The notes below the pieces were generated by a model, which did not search any database, was not told where the DNA came from, and saw nothing but the letters and a program-made list of their open reading frames with translations. From Gammaproteobacteria bacterium UBA7310 (lineage in GTDB: Bacteria; Pseudomonadota; Gammaproteobacteria; Pseudomonadales; Ketobacteraceae), in the NCBI GenBank assembly GCA_002471665.1, contig DKQK01000071.1:124001-188000 (forward strand): a stretch of 64,000 nt of DNA, in the 5' to 3' direction. The position numbers were made by a program, and so were the translations under genes. Positions 9,127 to 17,537 of this stretch are shown here, in pieces; position 1 is the first letter of the stretch; each line of letters opens with the position of its first letter.

Positions 9127-10101
9127 ATGCCAAACGCTGATTTGCCCATCATGATCGTGGACGATGCCAAGTTTTCCGGAGCGGTCATCGGCCGCACCCT
9201 GAAAGCCGCAGGGTTTAAGGATATCCGCACAGCCAGCAGTGCCCAGCAAGGGCTTGCCATGTTGGAATCCCGTCCGGTTAACGTGCTGATTGCCGACTGG
9301 CTGATGCCGGAAATGGATGGTCTGGAATTGGCCGGCAAAGTGCGCCAGCTTGACGAAGCCACCAACCACTTCACCTATATCATGTTGCTGACAGCGAAAG
9401 AAGGCGATCAGGCTTTGCGGCAGGCCTTTGACCAGGGTGTGGATGACTTCATCAACAAATCGGTGATGAACCAGCAATTGCTGCCCAGAATCTACGCGGC
9501 CGATCGGCTGTCCTGCCTGCATAACCGGTTGCTGCAGGAGAACCAATTGTTGGTGGATTCCAATCAACGCTTCAAAAAACATTCCCTGATAGACCCGCTG
9601 ACCGGCATGGGCAACGGCCATTTCGCCATTGAACGGCTGAGTGCCACCATCAAGCATGCCCAGTCCCGCCAGGGGGCAGCCTGTGTCATGATTATCAACG
9701 TGGACAACTATAAGGAATTGATGAAAACCCACGGTAAAAACATCATGCGCGAGATCGTGGTGGGAACTGCCCGCCGCCTGCGCCAGTTGGTGCGTCCGCT
9801 GGATGTGGTTGCCCGCCTATCCAACGAACAATTTGCCATCGTCACCCACCAAACTGATATCATGCAGGCCAATGCCGTGACCTATCGCCGGATTTACGAT
9901 GCGCTCAATGTTAAGGCGCTGAAAACGTCCAAGGGTTACGTCAACATCCGCGCGGCCATGTGCATGTCCGCCGCCGATGAGGAAACCGGGTTTCCCGCCG
10001 CCGACAGGATGCTGGCCATCACCCAGCAGCAAATCCCCACCGCCCGGGAAACCGGTCGTTTGATGGTGATACGCTGGCGTTCCGCGAAACCGAACGACTG
10101 A
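9127..10101 (+). CDS. Response regulator with degenerate GGDEF domain
   Basis: Residues 1-125 are a receiver domain with the acidic pocket (Asp12, Asp13), phospho-acceptor Asp57, Thr89 and Lys111. After a helical linker, residues about 154-315 are a GGDEF-type domain starting DPLTGMGN, but the signature is SNEQF (232-236) instead of GGDEF, so cyclic-di-GMP synthesis is unlikely. It may instead bind nucleotide or act as a protein-interaction module. There is no histidine kinase next to it. ATG start with GAAGG upstream at 9118-9122. Confidence 0.88.
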   Translation: MPNADLPIMIVDDAKFSGAVIGRTLKAAGFKDIRTASSAQQGLAMLESRPVNVLIADWLMPEMDGLELAGKVRQLDEATNHFTYIMLLTAKEGDQALRQAFDQGVDDFINKSVMNQQLLPRIYAADRLSCLHNRLLQENQLLVDSNQRFKKHSLIDPLTGMGNGHFAIERLSATIKHAQSRQGAACVMIINVDNYKELMKTHGKNIMREIVVGTARRLRQLVRPLDVVARLSNEQFAIVTHQTDIMQANAVTYRRIYDALNVKALKTSKGYVNIRAAMCMSAADEETGFPAADRMLAITQQQIPTARETGRLMVIRWRSAKPND

Positions 10102-10137
10102 ACCTGTTGTAACCGCCAGTAAAATTTGACACAACCC

Positions 10138-11043
10138 ATGACAGCAGCCTTGAACAAGGACACCAGGAACACCTGGCACATTCTGGGGCCGGGTGCCATC
10201 GGTTGCCTGTTCGCCTGCCACCTGCAGCAGGCCGGGCTGGCGGTGCGATTGATCGGACGCCGGCCCGAACACGGCGTCCGGCGCATCAGGCTGAACACCG
10301 ATAACGGGGAACAGGAGCAGGTGTTTGCCCCTGATCATCCCGCCCAGCCCATCACTCACCTGCTGATTACGGTGAAGGCCCACCAGACCACCGCCGCACT
10401 GCAAGCGGTGCGCCAGCGCCTGACGGCGCAAACCCTGATTGTGCTGATGCAAAACGGTATGGGTACCTGGCAGGCCCTGCAGGATCTTCCTACCCGCCGT
10501 ATTGTGGTGGCCACCACCACCGAAGGGGCCCATCGCCCCGCCGCTGACAGGGTAATCCACGCGGGCCGGGGGGAAACCTGGGTGGGCACTCTGGATCCCC
10601 GGTATCAGGCAGATGCTGCCCGGGTGTGCCGGGATTGGTCCGCCACCGGCCTGGTGGTAGAAGAAGATCCTGAAATTTTGCACCGGCTCTGGCAAAAGCT
10701 CGCCATTAACTGCGCCATTAATCCACTGACGGTGCTTTATGATTGCCCCAACGGCGCGCTGCTGAACAACACAGAGGCCCTGGAACTGATGCAGCAGGTG
10801 TGCAGGGAAGTGGAACAGGTGATGGGGTCGGCACTGGGAGAGAAACCCTCCGGCCTGTTTGAGCTGGCCAAAGCAGTGTCTGCCAAAACAAGCAGTAACA
10901 TTTCATCCATGTTGCAGGATGTACGCAAACAACAGCAAACGGAGATTGACCATATAACAGGGTATTTGCTGGACCAGGCCCGGCGCCTGGGGATTGCCTG
11001 CCCCTGCAATGAACGAATCCTGAAGCAGATAAAAGCCCGATAG
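10138..11043 (+). CDS. panE: 2-dehydropantoate 2-reductase (ketopantoate reductase)
   Basis: The 301-residue protein has the N-terminal Rossmann motif LGPGAIGCLFA and the catalytic-domain stretch KLAINCAINPLTVLYDCPNG, both typical of PanE; the family uses NADPH to reduce ketopantoate to pantoate in pantothenate and CoA synthesis. The catalytic Lys is in the KLAINCAINP segment. Start choice is uncertain: ATG at 10138 is taken, but TTG at 10126 is in frame and neither has a clear ribosome site. Some PanE paralogues act on other 2-keto acids. CoaE, the last CoA-pathway enzyme, is encoded elsewhere in this window. Confidence 0.88.
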   Translation: MTAALNKDTRNTWHILGPGAIGCLFACHLQQAGLAVRLIGRRPEHGVRRIRLNTDNGEQEQVFAPDHPAQPITHLLITVKAHQTTAALQAVRQRLTAQTLIVLMQNGMGTWQALQDLPTRRIVVATTTEGAHRPAADRVIHAGRGETWVGTLDPRYQADAARVCRDWSATGLVVEEDPEILHRLWQKLAINCAINPLTVLYDCPNGALLNNTEALELMQQVCREVEQVMGSALGEKPSGLFELAKAVSAKTSSNISSMLQDVRKQQQTEIDHITGYLLDQARRLGIACPCNERILKQIKAR

Positions 11044-11061
11044 CGTTAACACCAACCGGTG

Positions 11062-11349
11062 TTACACAGTGGTACTTACGGCTTTCTCCCGGGGTTTTCT
11101 GGTGGTGCCGGCAGAGTTGCAACTCAATTCGGAATGCCGGTTCAGCGCATCCAGCGCCAGCTGCTGGCAGAGTAATTCCAATTCATCATTGCCCGATCCG
11201 GCACACAGCACGTAGGCCATGTTGGCGGTGGCTTCCAGCTGCCCTAATACATAACATTCATGCTCGCTGCCACGATGAGTCAGTGCGGTTCTGGAAGCGG
11301 CATTGAGCAGTTCCCTGAGCAGCTCGGCATCAACATTCATTCGGTCCAT
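11062..11349 (-). CDS. Small protein of unknown function (95 aa)
   Basis: The ATG at 11349 follows GGAGG by a normal distance; two other in-frame starts (ATG 11358, ATG 11340) fit worse. The product begins MDRMNVDAELLRELLNAASR and contains a predicted mainly helical core with a C-terminal basic tail (TTRKPREKAV). No signal peptide or membrane segment. It is convergent with panE and divergent from cobO. A hairpin (11047-11064) overlaps its stop codon. I do not recognise the family. Confidence 0.6.
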   Translation of the reverse strand: MDRMNVDAELLRELLNAASRTALTHRGSEHECYVLGQLEATANMAYVLCAGSGNDELELLCQQLALDALNRHSELSCNSAGTTRKPREKAVSTTV

Positions 11350-11410
11350 ACAGGCCTCCATCTCATTACTGCGGAGTGGCAATTACAGGTCAAATCGCGA
11401 AGCCGTCGAC

Positions 11411-11439
11411 TTGACCCATCTAAAGCTTAGTCGTAAATT
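11411..11439 (+). promoter_or_regulatory. Candidate sigma70 promoter for the cobO operon
   Basis: TTGACC (11411-11416), a 17-base spacer and TAAATT (11434-11439) lie about 110 bases ahead of cobO. The leader of about 100 bases has no B12-box-like GCCACTG and is too short for a full cobalamin riboswitch. Confidence 0.45.
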
Positions 11440-11547
11440 GCAGCCCAATTCTGTGACTTTTGATACAAAAGCCAGCCGCAATTCCGCATAAATTGCTCAC
11501 TCAGCAGCCGATTCGTCCAAAATCTATCGCTAAAAGGAGTAACACCC

Positions 11548-12105
11548 ATGGGCAACCGCCTTTCCAAGATATATACCCGCACCGGTGACAAAGGCAGCAC
11601 CGGCCTTGGTGACGGCTCCCGAGTAGATAAGGATAGCCTAAGAGTGGAAGCCTATGGGACCACAGACGAACTCAATTCGGTCATCGGCATGATCCTCTCT
11701 GAGGCCCAGGTGACTGATCCCCTCAGGCACTGGCTGTTTGAAATCCAGCACGACCTGTTTGATCTGGGTGCCGAATTGTGTGTGCCCGGCCACAGTGTAC
11801 TCACTGATGCCTTTGTGGCACGCCTGGAACAGCATATTGATGCCATGAACAGTGAACTGCCTTACCTAAAGGAATTTATTTTGCCAGGGGGTAACCGGGC
11901 CGCCACCACCTGCCACCTGGCCCGCACCGTATGCCGGCGTGCCGAACGGCGGGTGCTCACCCTTTCCAAACAAGAGCCGATCAATGACTGGGGGCTGAAA
12001 TACCTGAACCGGCTGTCTGATTTTCTCTTTGTCGCCGCCCGGGTGCTGGCACGTGCCGAGGGCGGCACCGAAGTCATGTGGAACCGCACACGCTTCCAAT
12101 CATGA
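11548..12105 (+). CDS. cobO: Cob(I)alamin adenosyltransferase, PduO type
   Basis: The 185-residue protein has the PduO-type ATP and corrinoid motifs: TRTGDKGSTGLGDG near residues 10-23, VEAYGTTDELNS (33-44) and the C-terminal RAERRV...LNRLSDFLFVAAR. It transfers the 5'-deoxyadenosyl group of ATP to cob(I)alamin or cobinamide to make the active coenzyme. The symbol cobO follows pathway usage; by family it is PduO, unrelated to the CobA/BtuR fold. AAAAGGAG lies just upstream of the ATG. Its stop overlaps the cobU start by four bases (ATGA), so it heads a tightly coupled operon. Confidence 0.92.
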   Translation: MGNRLSKIYTRTGDKGSTGLGDGSRVDKDSLRVEAYGTTDELNSVIGMILSEAQVTDPLRHWLFEIQHDLFDLGAELCVPGHSVLTDAFVARLEQHIDAMNSELPYLKEFILPGGNRAATTCHLARTVCRRAERRVLTLSKQEPINDWGLKYLNRLSDFLFVAARVLARAEGGTEVMWNRTRFQS

Positions 12106-12626
12106 TTGACCTGATACTGGGCGGGGCCCGTTCCGGCAAAAGCCGGTTGGCAGAGCAACGTGCCCACGCCAGCGGCCAACAGGTGGTTTACATCGCCACC
12201 GCCCAACACCTGGACGGGGAGATGGCCGAACGCATTCAACATCATCAGTCACGCCGCCCGCACCAATGGACCACCGTGGAAGAGCCGGTGGCGCTGGCGC
12301 AGGCGCTGCAGACCCTGGATGCGCCGAACCGGCTGATTCTGGTGGACTGCCTTACGCTTTGGGTTTCGAATCTGCTGTGCCTGGACAACGGCAATCACTT
12401 TGCGGAACACAAGGCCGCGCTATTGACATGCCTGCCCGGATTACAAAGCGATCTTATCCTGGTCAGCAACGAAACCGGCATGGGCATCGTGCCCATGGGT
12501 GACCTGACCCGCCGCTTCGTCGATGAAAGCGGCTGGCTGCATCAGGATCTGGCCCAACTCGCCGATCGCGTTACCCTGGTGGTAGCCGGTTTACCTCATC
12601 AACTAAAGCCAGCCAATATTTCATGA
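12102..12626 (+). CDS. cobU: Adenosylcobinamide kinase / adenosylcobinamide-phosphate guanylyltransferase
   Basis: The 174-residue protein begins MIDLILGGARSGKSR, with the CobU P-loop GGARSGKS at 7-14, and has the HHQSRRP region where the guanylylated His of CobU lies. It phosphorylates adenosylcobinamide and converts it to adenosylcobinamide-GDP. The start overlaps the cobO stop (ATGA) and its stop overlaps the cobT start in the same way; a longer frame from 12078 is rejected because it would extend well into cobO. Confidence 0.94.
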   Translation: MIDLILGGARSGKSRLAEQRAHASGQQVVYIATAQHLDGEMAERIQHHQSRRPHQWTTVEEPVALAQALQTLDAPNRLILVDCLTLWVSNLLCLDNGNHFAEHKAALLTCLPGLQSDLILVSNETGMGIVPMGDLTRRFVDESGWLHQDLAQLADRVTLVVAGLPHQLKPANIS

Positions 12627-13684
12627 CAACAGACCATTGGTGGACAACACCCGCTGCACCACCCAGCGATACCATGGCCAGCCAAGCAACCGAACGCCAG
12701 AATCAATTGACCAAGCCACCCGGCGCCCTGGGCCGACTGGAGCAGCTGGCCATCCGCCTGGCTGCCATTCAAAACCGGCTCAAACCGGCCGTTGATCATG
12801 TCTTCATTTCGGTCTTCGCCGGTGATCACGGAATAGTCGAAGAAGGGGTTTCTGCCTTTCCCCAGTCGGTTACCGTGGAGATGCAACGCAATTTCGTGGC
12901 TGGCGGCGCTGCCATCAGCGTGCTGGCGAAAACCCTGGGTGCCTCCCTGGAAGTCATCAATACCGGCACTCTTGCCGATCCCCAGCAGCTACCCGGCGTC
13001 ATACACGCACCCGTTGCCAGTCAAACCGCCAATTTTCTGCACCAGGAAGCCATGACGGAACTACAGTGGCAGCAAGCGCTGGCATTGGGGCGCGCCGCCG
13101 TTGACCGGGCCCTTTGCCAAAATACGCAGCTGTTTATTGGTGGTGAGATGGGTATTGGCAACACCACTGCCGCCACGGCAATGCTGTCCGCCCTGACCGG
13201 TATTCCTGCCGCTGACATTACCGGCCCCGGCACCGGCCTCAATTCCCATGGTGTGCAGCACAAAGCCCGCGTCATAAATCAGGCGCTGGCATTCCATCGC
13301 CCGTCTTTGACGGATGCCGGTCGTATTTCCCGCATTGTGGGAGGCTTCGAGATCAGCGCCCTCAGCGGTGCCTACATCGCTGCCGCCCAGGCCGGCATGG
13401 CGGTGATGGTGGATGGCTTTATCTGTACTGCCGCTGCTGCTGCCGCCCAGCAAATCAACCCCTCCATAAAACCGTATTTGTTCTACAGTCATTGCTCCGC
13501 CGAGCCCGGCCATCAACGCATCATCGCGCACCTGAACATTGACCCCATCGTGGATCTGAATCTGCGGCTGGGGGAAGGCAGTGGTGCTGCCACCGTGGTC
13601 CCGCTGTTACGCATGGCCTGTGCCCTGCACGGTCAGATGGCAACGTTTGCCGAGGCCGCCGTTTCCGAAAAGCTGGAAGACTAG
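12623..13684 (+). CDS. cobT: Nicotinate-nucleotide-dimethylbenzimidazole phosphoribosyltransferase
   Basis: The 353-residue protein has the CobT blocks KPPGALGRLE (30-39), VFAGDHGIVEEGVSAFP (about 64-80), GEMGIGNTT and, near the end, the catalytic Glu in LRLGEGSGAA. It makes alpha-ribazole phosphate from the lower-ligand base and nicotinate mononucleotide. Start and preceding stop overlap (ATGA). Length is normal for the family. Confidence 0.96.
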   Translation: MTTDHWWTTPAAPPSDTMASQATERQNQLTKPPGALGRLEQLAIRLAAIQNRLKPAVDHVFISVFAGDHGIVEEGVSAFPQSVTVEMQRNFVAGGAAISVLAKTLGASLEVINTGTLADPQQLPGVIHAPVASQTANFLHQEAMTELQWQQALALGRAAVDRALCQNTQLFIGGEMGIGNTTAATAMLSALTGIPAADITGPGTGLNSHGVQHKARVINQALAFHRPSLTDAGRISRIVGGFEISALSGAYIAAAQAGMAVMVDGFICTAAAAAAQQINPSIKPYLFYSHCSAEPGHQRIIAHLNIDPIVDLNLRLGEGSGAATVVPLLRMACALHGQMATFAEAAVSEKLED

Positions 13685-13687
13685 ACG

Positions 13688-14335
13688 ATGTTTGGCTCCC
13701 CCACACAACAACGTAAAATTACCCTGGACCTGATGCGTCATGGCGAGCCGGAGGGCGGGATTCGCTATCGTGGCTCAATTGATGACCCACTGTCCCCCGC
13801 CGGCTGGCAACAAATGCAACACGCCACCGATCAGGCGCAGGCAAGCGGCACCCGTTGGGATGCCGTGGTCAGCTCCCCCATGCAGCGTTGCCAGGCATTT
13901 GCCGCCCGGCTTTGTCAGGCACGGGATCTGCCACTAACCGTGGTGCCCGATTTGCGGGAACTCTGTTTTGGTGAGTTGGAAGGGCTGACGCCCACCCAGG
14001 CCTGGGAACAGTATCCGGAGCTGTTGCAACGTCTGTGGGATGACCCTGAAGGCCATACTCCGCCGGCAGGTGAGCGCTTTACGGAATTCTCAGCCCGGGT
14101 CGGCAGCAGCCTGGATCGGATTCTGCAAACACCCCCCGGAACACATATTTTGATGGTGGTGCACGGCGGTGTCATTCGTTCGGCACTGTCGCATTTCATT
14201 CATATCTCACCCCGGGACAGTTTTCGCATCGACGTACCCTATGCGGGGATGACGCGCCTGAAATTGTATATAGAAGACAGCGGGCAGTACAACGCAGCGC
14301 TCACCTTCATCAATCGATTCAGCGGCAAAGCATGA
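13688..14335 (+). CDS. cobC: Alpha-ribazole phosphatase family protein (histidine phosphatase)
   Basis: The 215-residue protein has the histidine-phosphatase motif LMRHGEP (phospho-His near residue 18), a SSPMQRCQAFA block and a second catalytic His in VVHGGVIRS. Placed between cobT and cobS, it should remove phosphate from alpha-ribazole phosphate or from the cobalamin phosphate produced by CobS. The family also contains phosphoglycerate mutase-like members, so the call leans on context. It starts three bases after cobT and overlaps cobS by four. Confidence 0.88.
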   Translation: MFGSPTQQRKITLDLMRHGEPEGGIRYRGSIDDPLSPAGWQQMQHATDQAQASGTRWDAVVSSPMQRCQAFAARLCQARDLPLTVVPDLRELCFGELEGLTPTQAWEQYPELLQRLWDDPEGHTPPAGERFTEFSARVGSSLDRILQTPPGTHILMVVHGGVIRSALSHFIHISPRDSFRIDVPYAGMTRLKLYIEDSGQYNAALTFINRFSGKA

Positions 14336-15072
14336 ACGCGCTGCTCATTGCCCTGCAGTTTCTGACCCGGCTTCCAGTGCCTGCGACGGATTACAACCCA
14401 GCGGACAGGCAAGCATCCATCTACTGGTACGCAGTGGTGGGGTTGATCATCGGTACCCTGTTGTGGCTTTCCCAGGCTTTGCTGTTGTGGATCGCGCCCC
14501 AATTGAACAACGGCATCACCGCTGCCGTGCTGTTGTGCCTGTGGGTACTGCTTACCGGTGCACTGCACCTGGACGGCTTGGCGGACAGCGCGGATGCCTG
14601 GCTTGGCGGCACTACCGTGGAACGCACCCTGGCCATCATGAAAGATCCCCGTAGCGGGGCCGCCGGCGTCACCAGCATTGTGTTGTTGTTGCTGCTGAAA
14701 TTTGCCTGTTTGCAGCAGTTGCTGGAACAGGCGACGCTTTCGTTACTGCTGGCACCGGCTTTGGCGCGCAGCCTGATGCCGGTTTTGTTTTTACACACGC
14801 CCTACGTGCGCGAAGATGGGCTGGCGACACCGTTCTCATCCGGGCTGAGCAGCAAACGGAGTTATCTGGGTGTGGCCTGCATCAGCCTGCTCTGGTGTGT
14901 GTGGCTGGGGCCAATGGCAGCCTTTGCCCTGTTGCCGGTTGGCCTGGTTTTGCTGGGCCTGCGCTCTCTGATGCTGGCCCGAATCGGTGGCACCACCGGT
15001 GATACCGCCGGTGCCGCGGTGGAAATTCTGGAAGCCGTAGCGTTGCTGGCCATGGTGATTATGCTGGGTTAA
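14332..15072 (+). CDS. cobS: Cobalamin (5'-phosphate) synthase, inner membrane
   Basis: The 246-residue protein has the CobS start (LIALQFLTRLPVP), the DGLADSADAW metal-binding motif (about 82-91), the MKDPRSGAAG block (103-112) and several membrane segments. It joins adenosylcobinamide-GDP and alpha-ribazole (phosphate) in the inner membrane, the last step of the nucleotide loop. Its ATG overlaps the cobC stop. Its TAA overlaps the convergent cobQ stop by three to four bases (15069-15072), so there is no spacer for a terminator. Confidence 0.95.
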   Translation: MNALLIALQFLTRLPVPATDYNPADRQASIYWYAVVGLIIGTLLWLSQALLLWIAPQLNNGITAAVLLCLWVLLTGALHLDGLADSADAWLGGTTVERTLAIMKDPRSGAAGVTSIVLLLLLKFACLQQLLEQATLSLLLAPALARSLMPVLFLHTPYVREDGLATPFSSGLSSKRSYLGVACISLLWCVWLGPMAAFALLPVGLVLLGLRSLMLARIGGTTGDTAGAAVEILEAVALLAMVIMLG

Positions 15073-16526
15073 ACCAGCAGTGACCGCACCCTCGCCATGT
15101 CCAGGTGCTGCTCGACGGCATCCGCCAGACGTTCAATCTGCCGCTCACGTTCGAGGTTGTAATCAAACCCCTGCACCTGGGTCAGCCCGGCCCACTGCAA
15201 CAGGCTATCAAGGGCTGATTCCGTATCAAACACACCATGCAGGTAGGTTCCGATCACCTGATCATCGCCAGAACGGGCACCATCCTGTGCGCCGTCATCA
15301 AACCGGATCAACGGCCGTTGCAACGCCGCACCCCGGGTGACCCCGGCGTGGATTTCGTACCCGCTGCAAACCGCATCGCCGGGCAACAACACACCCTGCC
15401 GGCGCTTAAGCTGCTTCTCCGGCAACAGGCGGGTTTCCATGTCCAGTAACCCCAGCCCGGTCTCTTCAGAGCGCGCGCCTTCAATGCCCAAATCATCCAG
15501 CAGGCGCTGTCCCAACATCTGAAAACCGCCACAAATGCCCATCAGTTTGCCGCCATAGCGCAAGTGCTTGCGGATCGCTTCCGGCCAACCGTTCTGTTTC
15601 AGCCAACGCAGATCCGCGATGGTGTTTTTGCTGCCGGGCAGGATAATCAGATCGGCCGCCGGCAGGGTTGCACCCGCTCCTACATACTGAAAGTCCACCT
15701 GAGGATGCAGGCGCAGGGGGTCGAAATCCGTATGGTTACTGATGCGCGGTAACACCGGCACCACCACCTTCAACGGGTGCTCCGCTTTGGTGTCCGTTTC
15801 CAGCGGGTTAATGCCATCCTCACCATCGATGTGCAGTCCATGCAGATAGGGCAACACCCCCAGCACCGGCTTGCCGGTGTACTGCTGCAACCAATCCAGC
15901 CCGGATTGCAGCAAGGCGGTATCGCCACGAAACCGGTTGATGACAAACCCTTTCACTCGTGCCTGTTCGGATTCGCTGAGCAACGCCAGCGTCCCCACCA
16001 AATGGGCAAACACACCACCCTTGTCAATATCCGCCACCAGAATCACCGGGCAATCCACCGCCTCCGCAAACCCCATATTGGCAATATCCCGCTCCCGCAG
16101 GTTGATCTCTGCCGGGCTGCCAGCCCCCTCCACCAGAATCAGTTCGTATTGCTGCTGCAGGCGTTGGTGGCTCGCCAACACCGCCTCCATCGCCAGGGTT
16201 TTGTACTGGTGATATTCCACGGCATTCATCTGGTAGCGGGCCTTGCCATGAATAATAACCTGGGCTCCGATGTCGGTGGTGGGTTTCAGCAACACAGGAT
16301 TCATGTCCACCACCGGCTCCAGCCCGGCCGCCACCGCCTGCAGGGCCTGGGCACGGCCGATCTCCCCCCCATCGGCGGTGACCGCACTGTTTAAGGCCAT
16401 ATTCTGGGGTTTGAAGGGCACCACCCGAACCCCCTGGCGGGCGAAAACCCGACACAACGCCGCCACCAACGTGGATTTACCCGCATCCGAGGTGGTGCCC
16501 TGCACCATCAAAGTATTGGCCGTCAT
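15069..16526 (-). CDS. cobQ: Cobyric acid synthase (glutamine-hydrolysing)
   Basis: The 485-residue protein has the N-terminal dethiobiotin-synthetase-like ATPase (MVQGTTSDAGKSTLVAALCR), the VEGAGSPAEINL block and a C-terminal glutamine amidotransferase domain with the nucleophile in GICGGFQMLG and a late His in YLHGVFD. It amidates four carboxyl groups of adenosylcobyrinic a,c-diamide to give adenosylcobyric acid. It converges on cobS with overlapping stops and diverges from cbiB with a gap of only 36 bases, so the promoter region of both must lie inside coding sequence or be very compact. Confidence 0.95.
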   Translation of the reverse strand: MTANTLMVQGTTSDAGKSTLVAALCRVFARQGVRVVPFKPQNMALNSAVTADGGEIGRAQALQAVAAGLEPVVDMNPVLLKPTTDIGAQVIIHGKARYQMNAVEYHQYKTLAMEAVLASHQRLQQQYELILVEGAGSPAEINLRERDIANMGFAEAVDCPVILVADIDKGGVFAHLVGTLALLSESEQARVKGFVINRFRGDTALLQSGLDWLQQYTGKPVLGVLPYLHGLHIDGEDGINPLETDTKAEHPLKVVVPVLPRISNHTDFDPLRLHPQVDFQYVGAGATLPAADLIILPGSKNTIADLRWLKQNGWPEAIRKHLRYGGKLMGICGGFQMLGQRLLDDLGIEGARSEETGLGLLDMETRLLPEKQLKRRQGVLLPGDAVCSGYEIHAGVTRGAALQRPLIRFDDGAQDGARSGDDQVIGTYLHGVFDTESALDSLLQWAGLTQVQGFDYNLERERQIERLADAVEQHLDMARVRSLLV

Positions 16527-16562
16527 GTTACAATCGCTTCCTTTTTCAGCGGGCTGAAGAAC

Positions 16563-17537
16563 GTGCCTATTGTAGTGATTAAAATTCTGATTGCACTGGG
16601 TTTAGACCAGTGGCTGGGGGAGCCTAAACGCTTTCACCCCCTGGTGGGCTTCGGGCGCATGGCCCATGGGCTGGAGGCCCGCCTGAACCAGGCCAGCGGG
16701 CAGGAGAGTTCGCCTCACAACCGGCCGGCAAGGCAAAAGCTGAACGGGGCTCTGGCCTGGAGCATTGCGGTAATACCCGCCGCGCTTTTGGTTGGAGTGC
16801 TGTCGCAATCCATGGCGGGATCGTTGGCTGCCGTGATCATTGACTGCAGTGTGCTGTACCTGTGTATCGGCCGCAGGAGCCTGCGCGAGCACGCCGAACG
16901 TGTGCGCAACGCGCTCAGTGCCGGCAATCTGGAACAGGCGCGCCATTACACCGGCATGATGGTCAGCCGCGACTGCGCGCAACTGGACCCGGCCGGCTGC
17001 GCCCGCGCCACCATCGAGTCCGTGTTGGAAAACGGCAATGACAGTGTTTACGGAACGCTGTTCTGGTTTGCCCTGCTGGGAAGCGGTGGCGCTGTACTGT
17101 ATCGACTGGCCAACACCCTGGACGCCATGTGGGGCTATCGCAACCGGCGCTTTCTGCATTTTGGCTGGGCGGCCGCCAGACTGGATGACCTGCTGAACTA
17201 TCCCAGCGCCCGCCTGTGTGCCCTCAGTTATGCCCTGGCCGGGCGCCGCGACCTGGCCCTGTCCTGCTGGCGCCAGCAGGCGCAGCAGCTCAGCAGCCCC
17301 AACGGCGGGCCGGTGATGTGTGCCGGAGCAGGCGCGCTCAATCTGCAATTGGGTGGGCCCACCAGCTACCATGGTCAAATGGTGCAAAAGCCGTTTTTTG
17401 GCGGGACTGACACCCCCGGGCCCCAACACATCACTCAGGCCAGTCAATTACTGGATCGCGGTTTGATTCTGTTTGTGGCAGGTTTGTGGCTGTTGTTGAT
17501 GACGCTGCCTGCGGGGTGGAACGGGTGGAACCCATGA
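16563..17537 (+). CDS. cbiB: Adenosylcobinamide-phosphate synthase
   Basis: This 324-residue membrane protein starts LIALGLDQWLGEPKRFHPLVGFGRM, the CbiB N-terminus, and has the ESVLENGNDSVYGTLFWF block (about 146-163) and ANTLDAMWGYRN. It links adenosylcobyric acid to aminopropanol phosphate, the product of CobD, encoded by the next gene. A GTG start at 16563 is used; no ATG gives a complete N-terminus and the ribosome site is weak. It overlaps the next gene by four bases (ATGA). In Pseudomonas nomenclature this gene is cobD. Confidence 0.93.
   Translation: MPIVVIKILIALGLDQWLGEPKRFHPLVGFGRMAHGLEARLNQASGQESSPHNRPARQKLNGALAWSIAVIPAALLVGVLSQSMAGSLAAVIIDCSVLYLCIGRRSLREHAERVRNALSAGNLEQARHYTGMMVSRDCAQLDPAGCARATIESVLENGNDSVYGTLFWFALLGSGGAVLYRLANTLDAMWGYRNRRFLHFGWAAARLDDLLNYPSARLCALSYALAGRRDLALSCWRQQAQQLSSPNGGPVMCAGAGALNLQLGGPTSYHGQMVQKPFFGGTDTPGPQHITQASQLLDRGLILFVAGLWLLLMTLPAGWNGWNP

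Noticed and set aside
11047..11064. TAACACC/GGTGTTA hairpin between panE and the small gene
   Set aside because: Good stem but no T tract; may be fortuitous, so it is only mentioned under the gene.
11383..11547. Cobalamin riboswitch ahead of cobO
   Set aside because: The leader is short and lacks the B12 box and the conserved purine-rich core.
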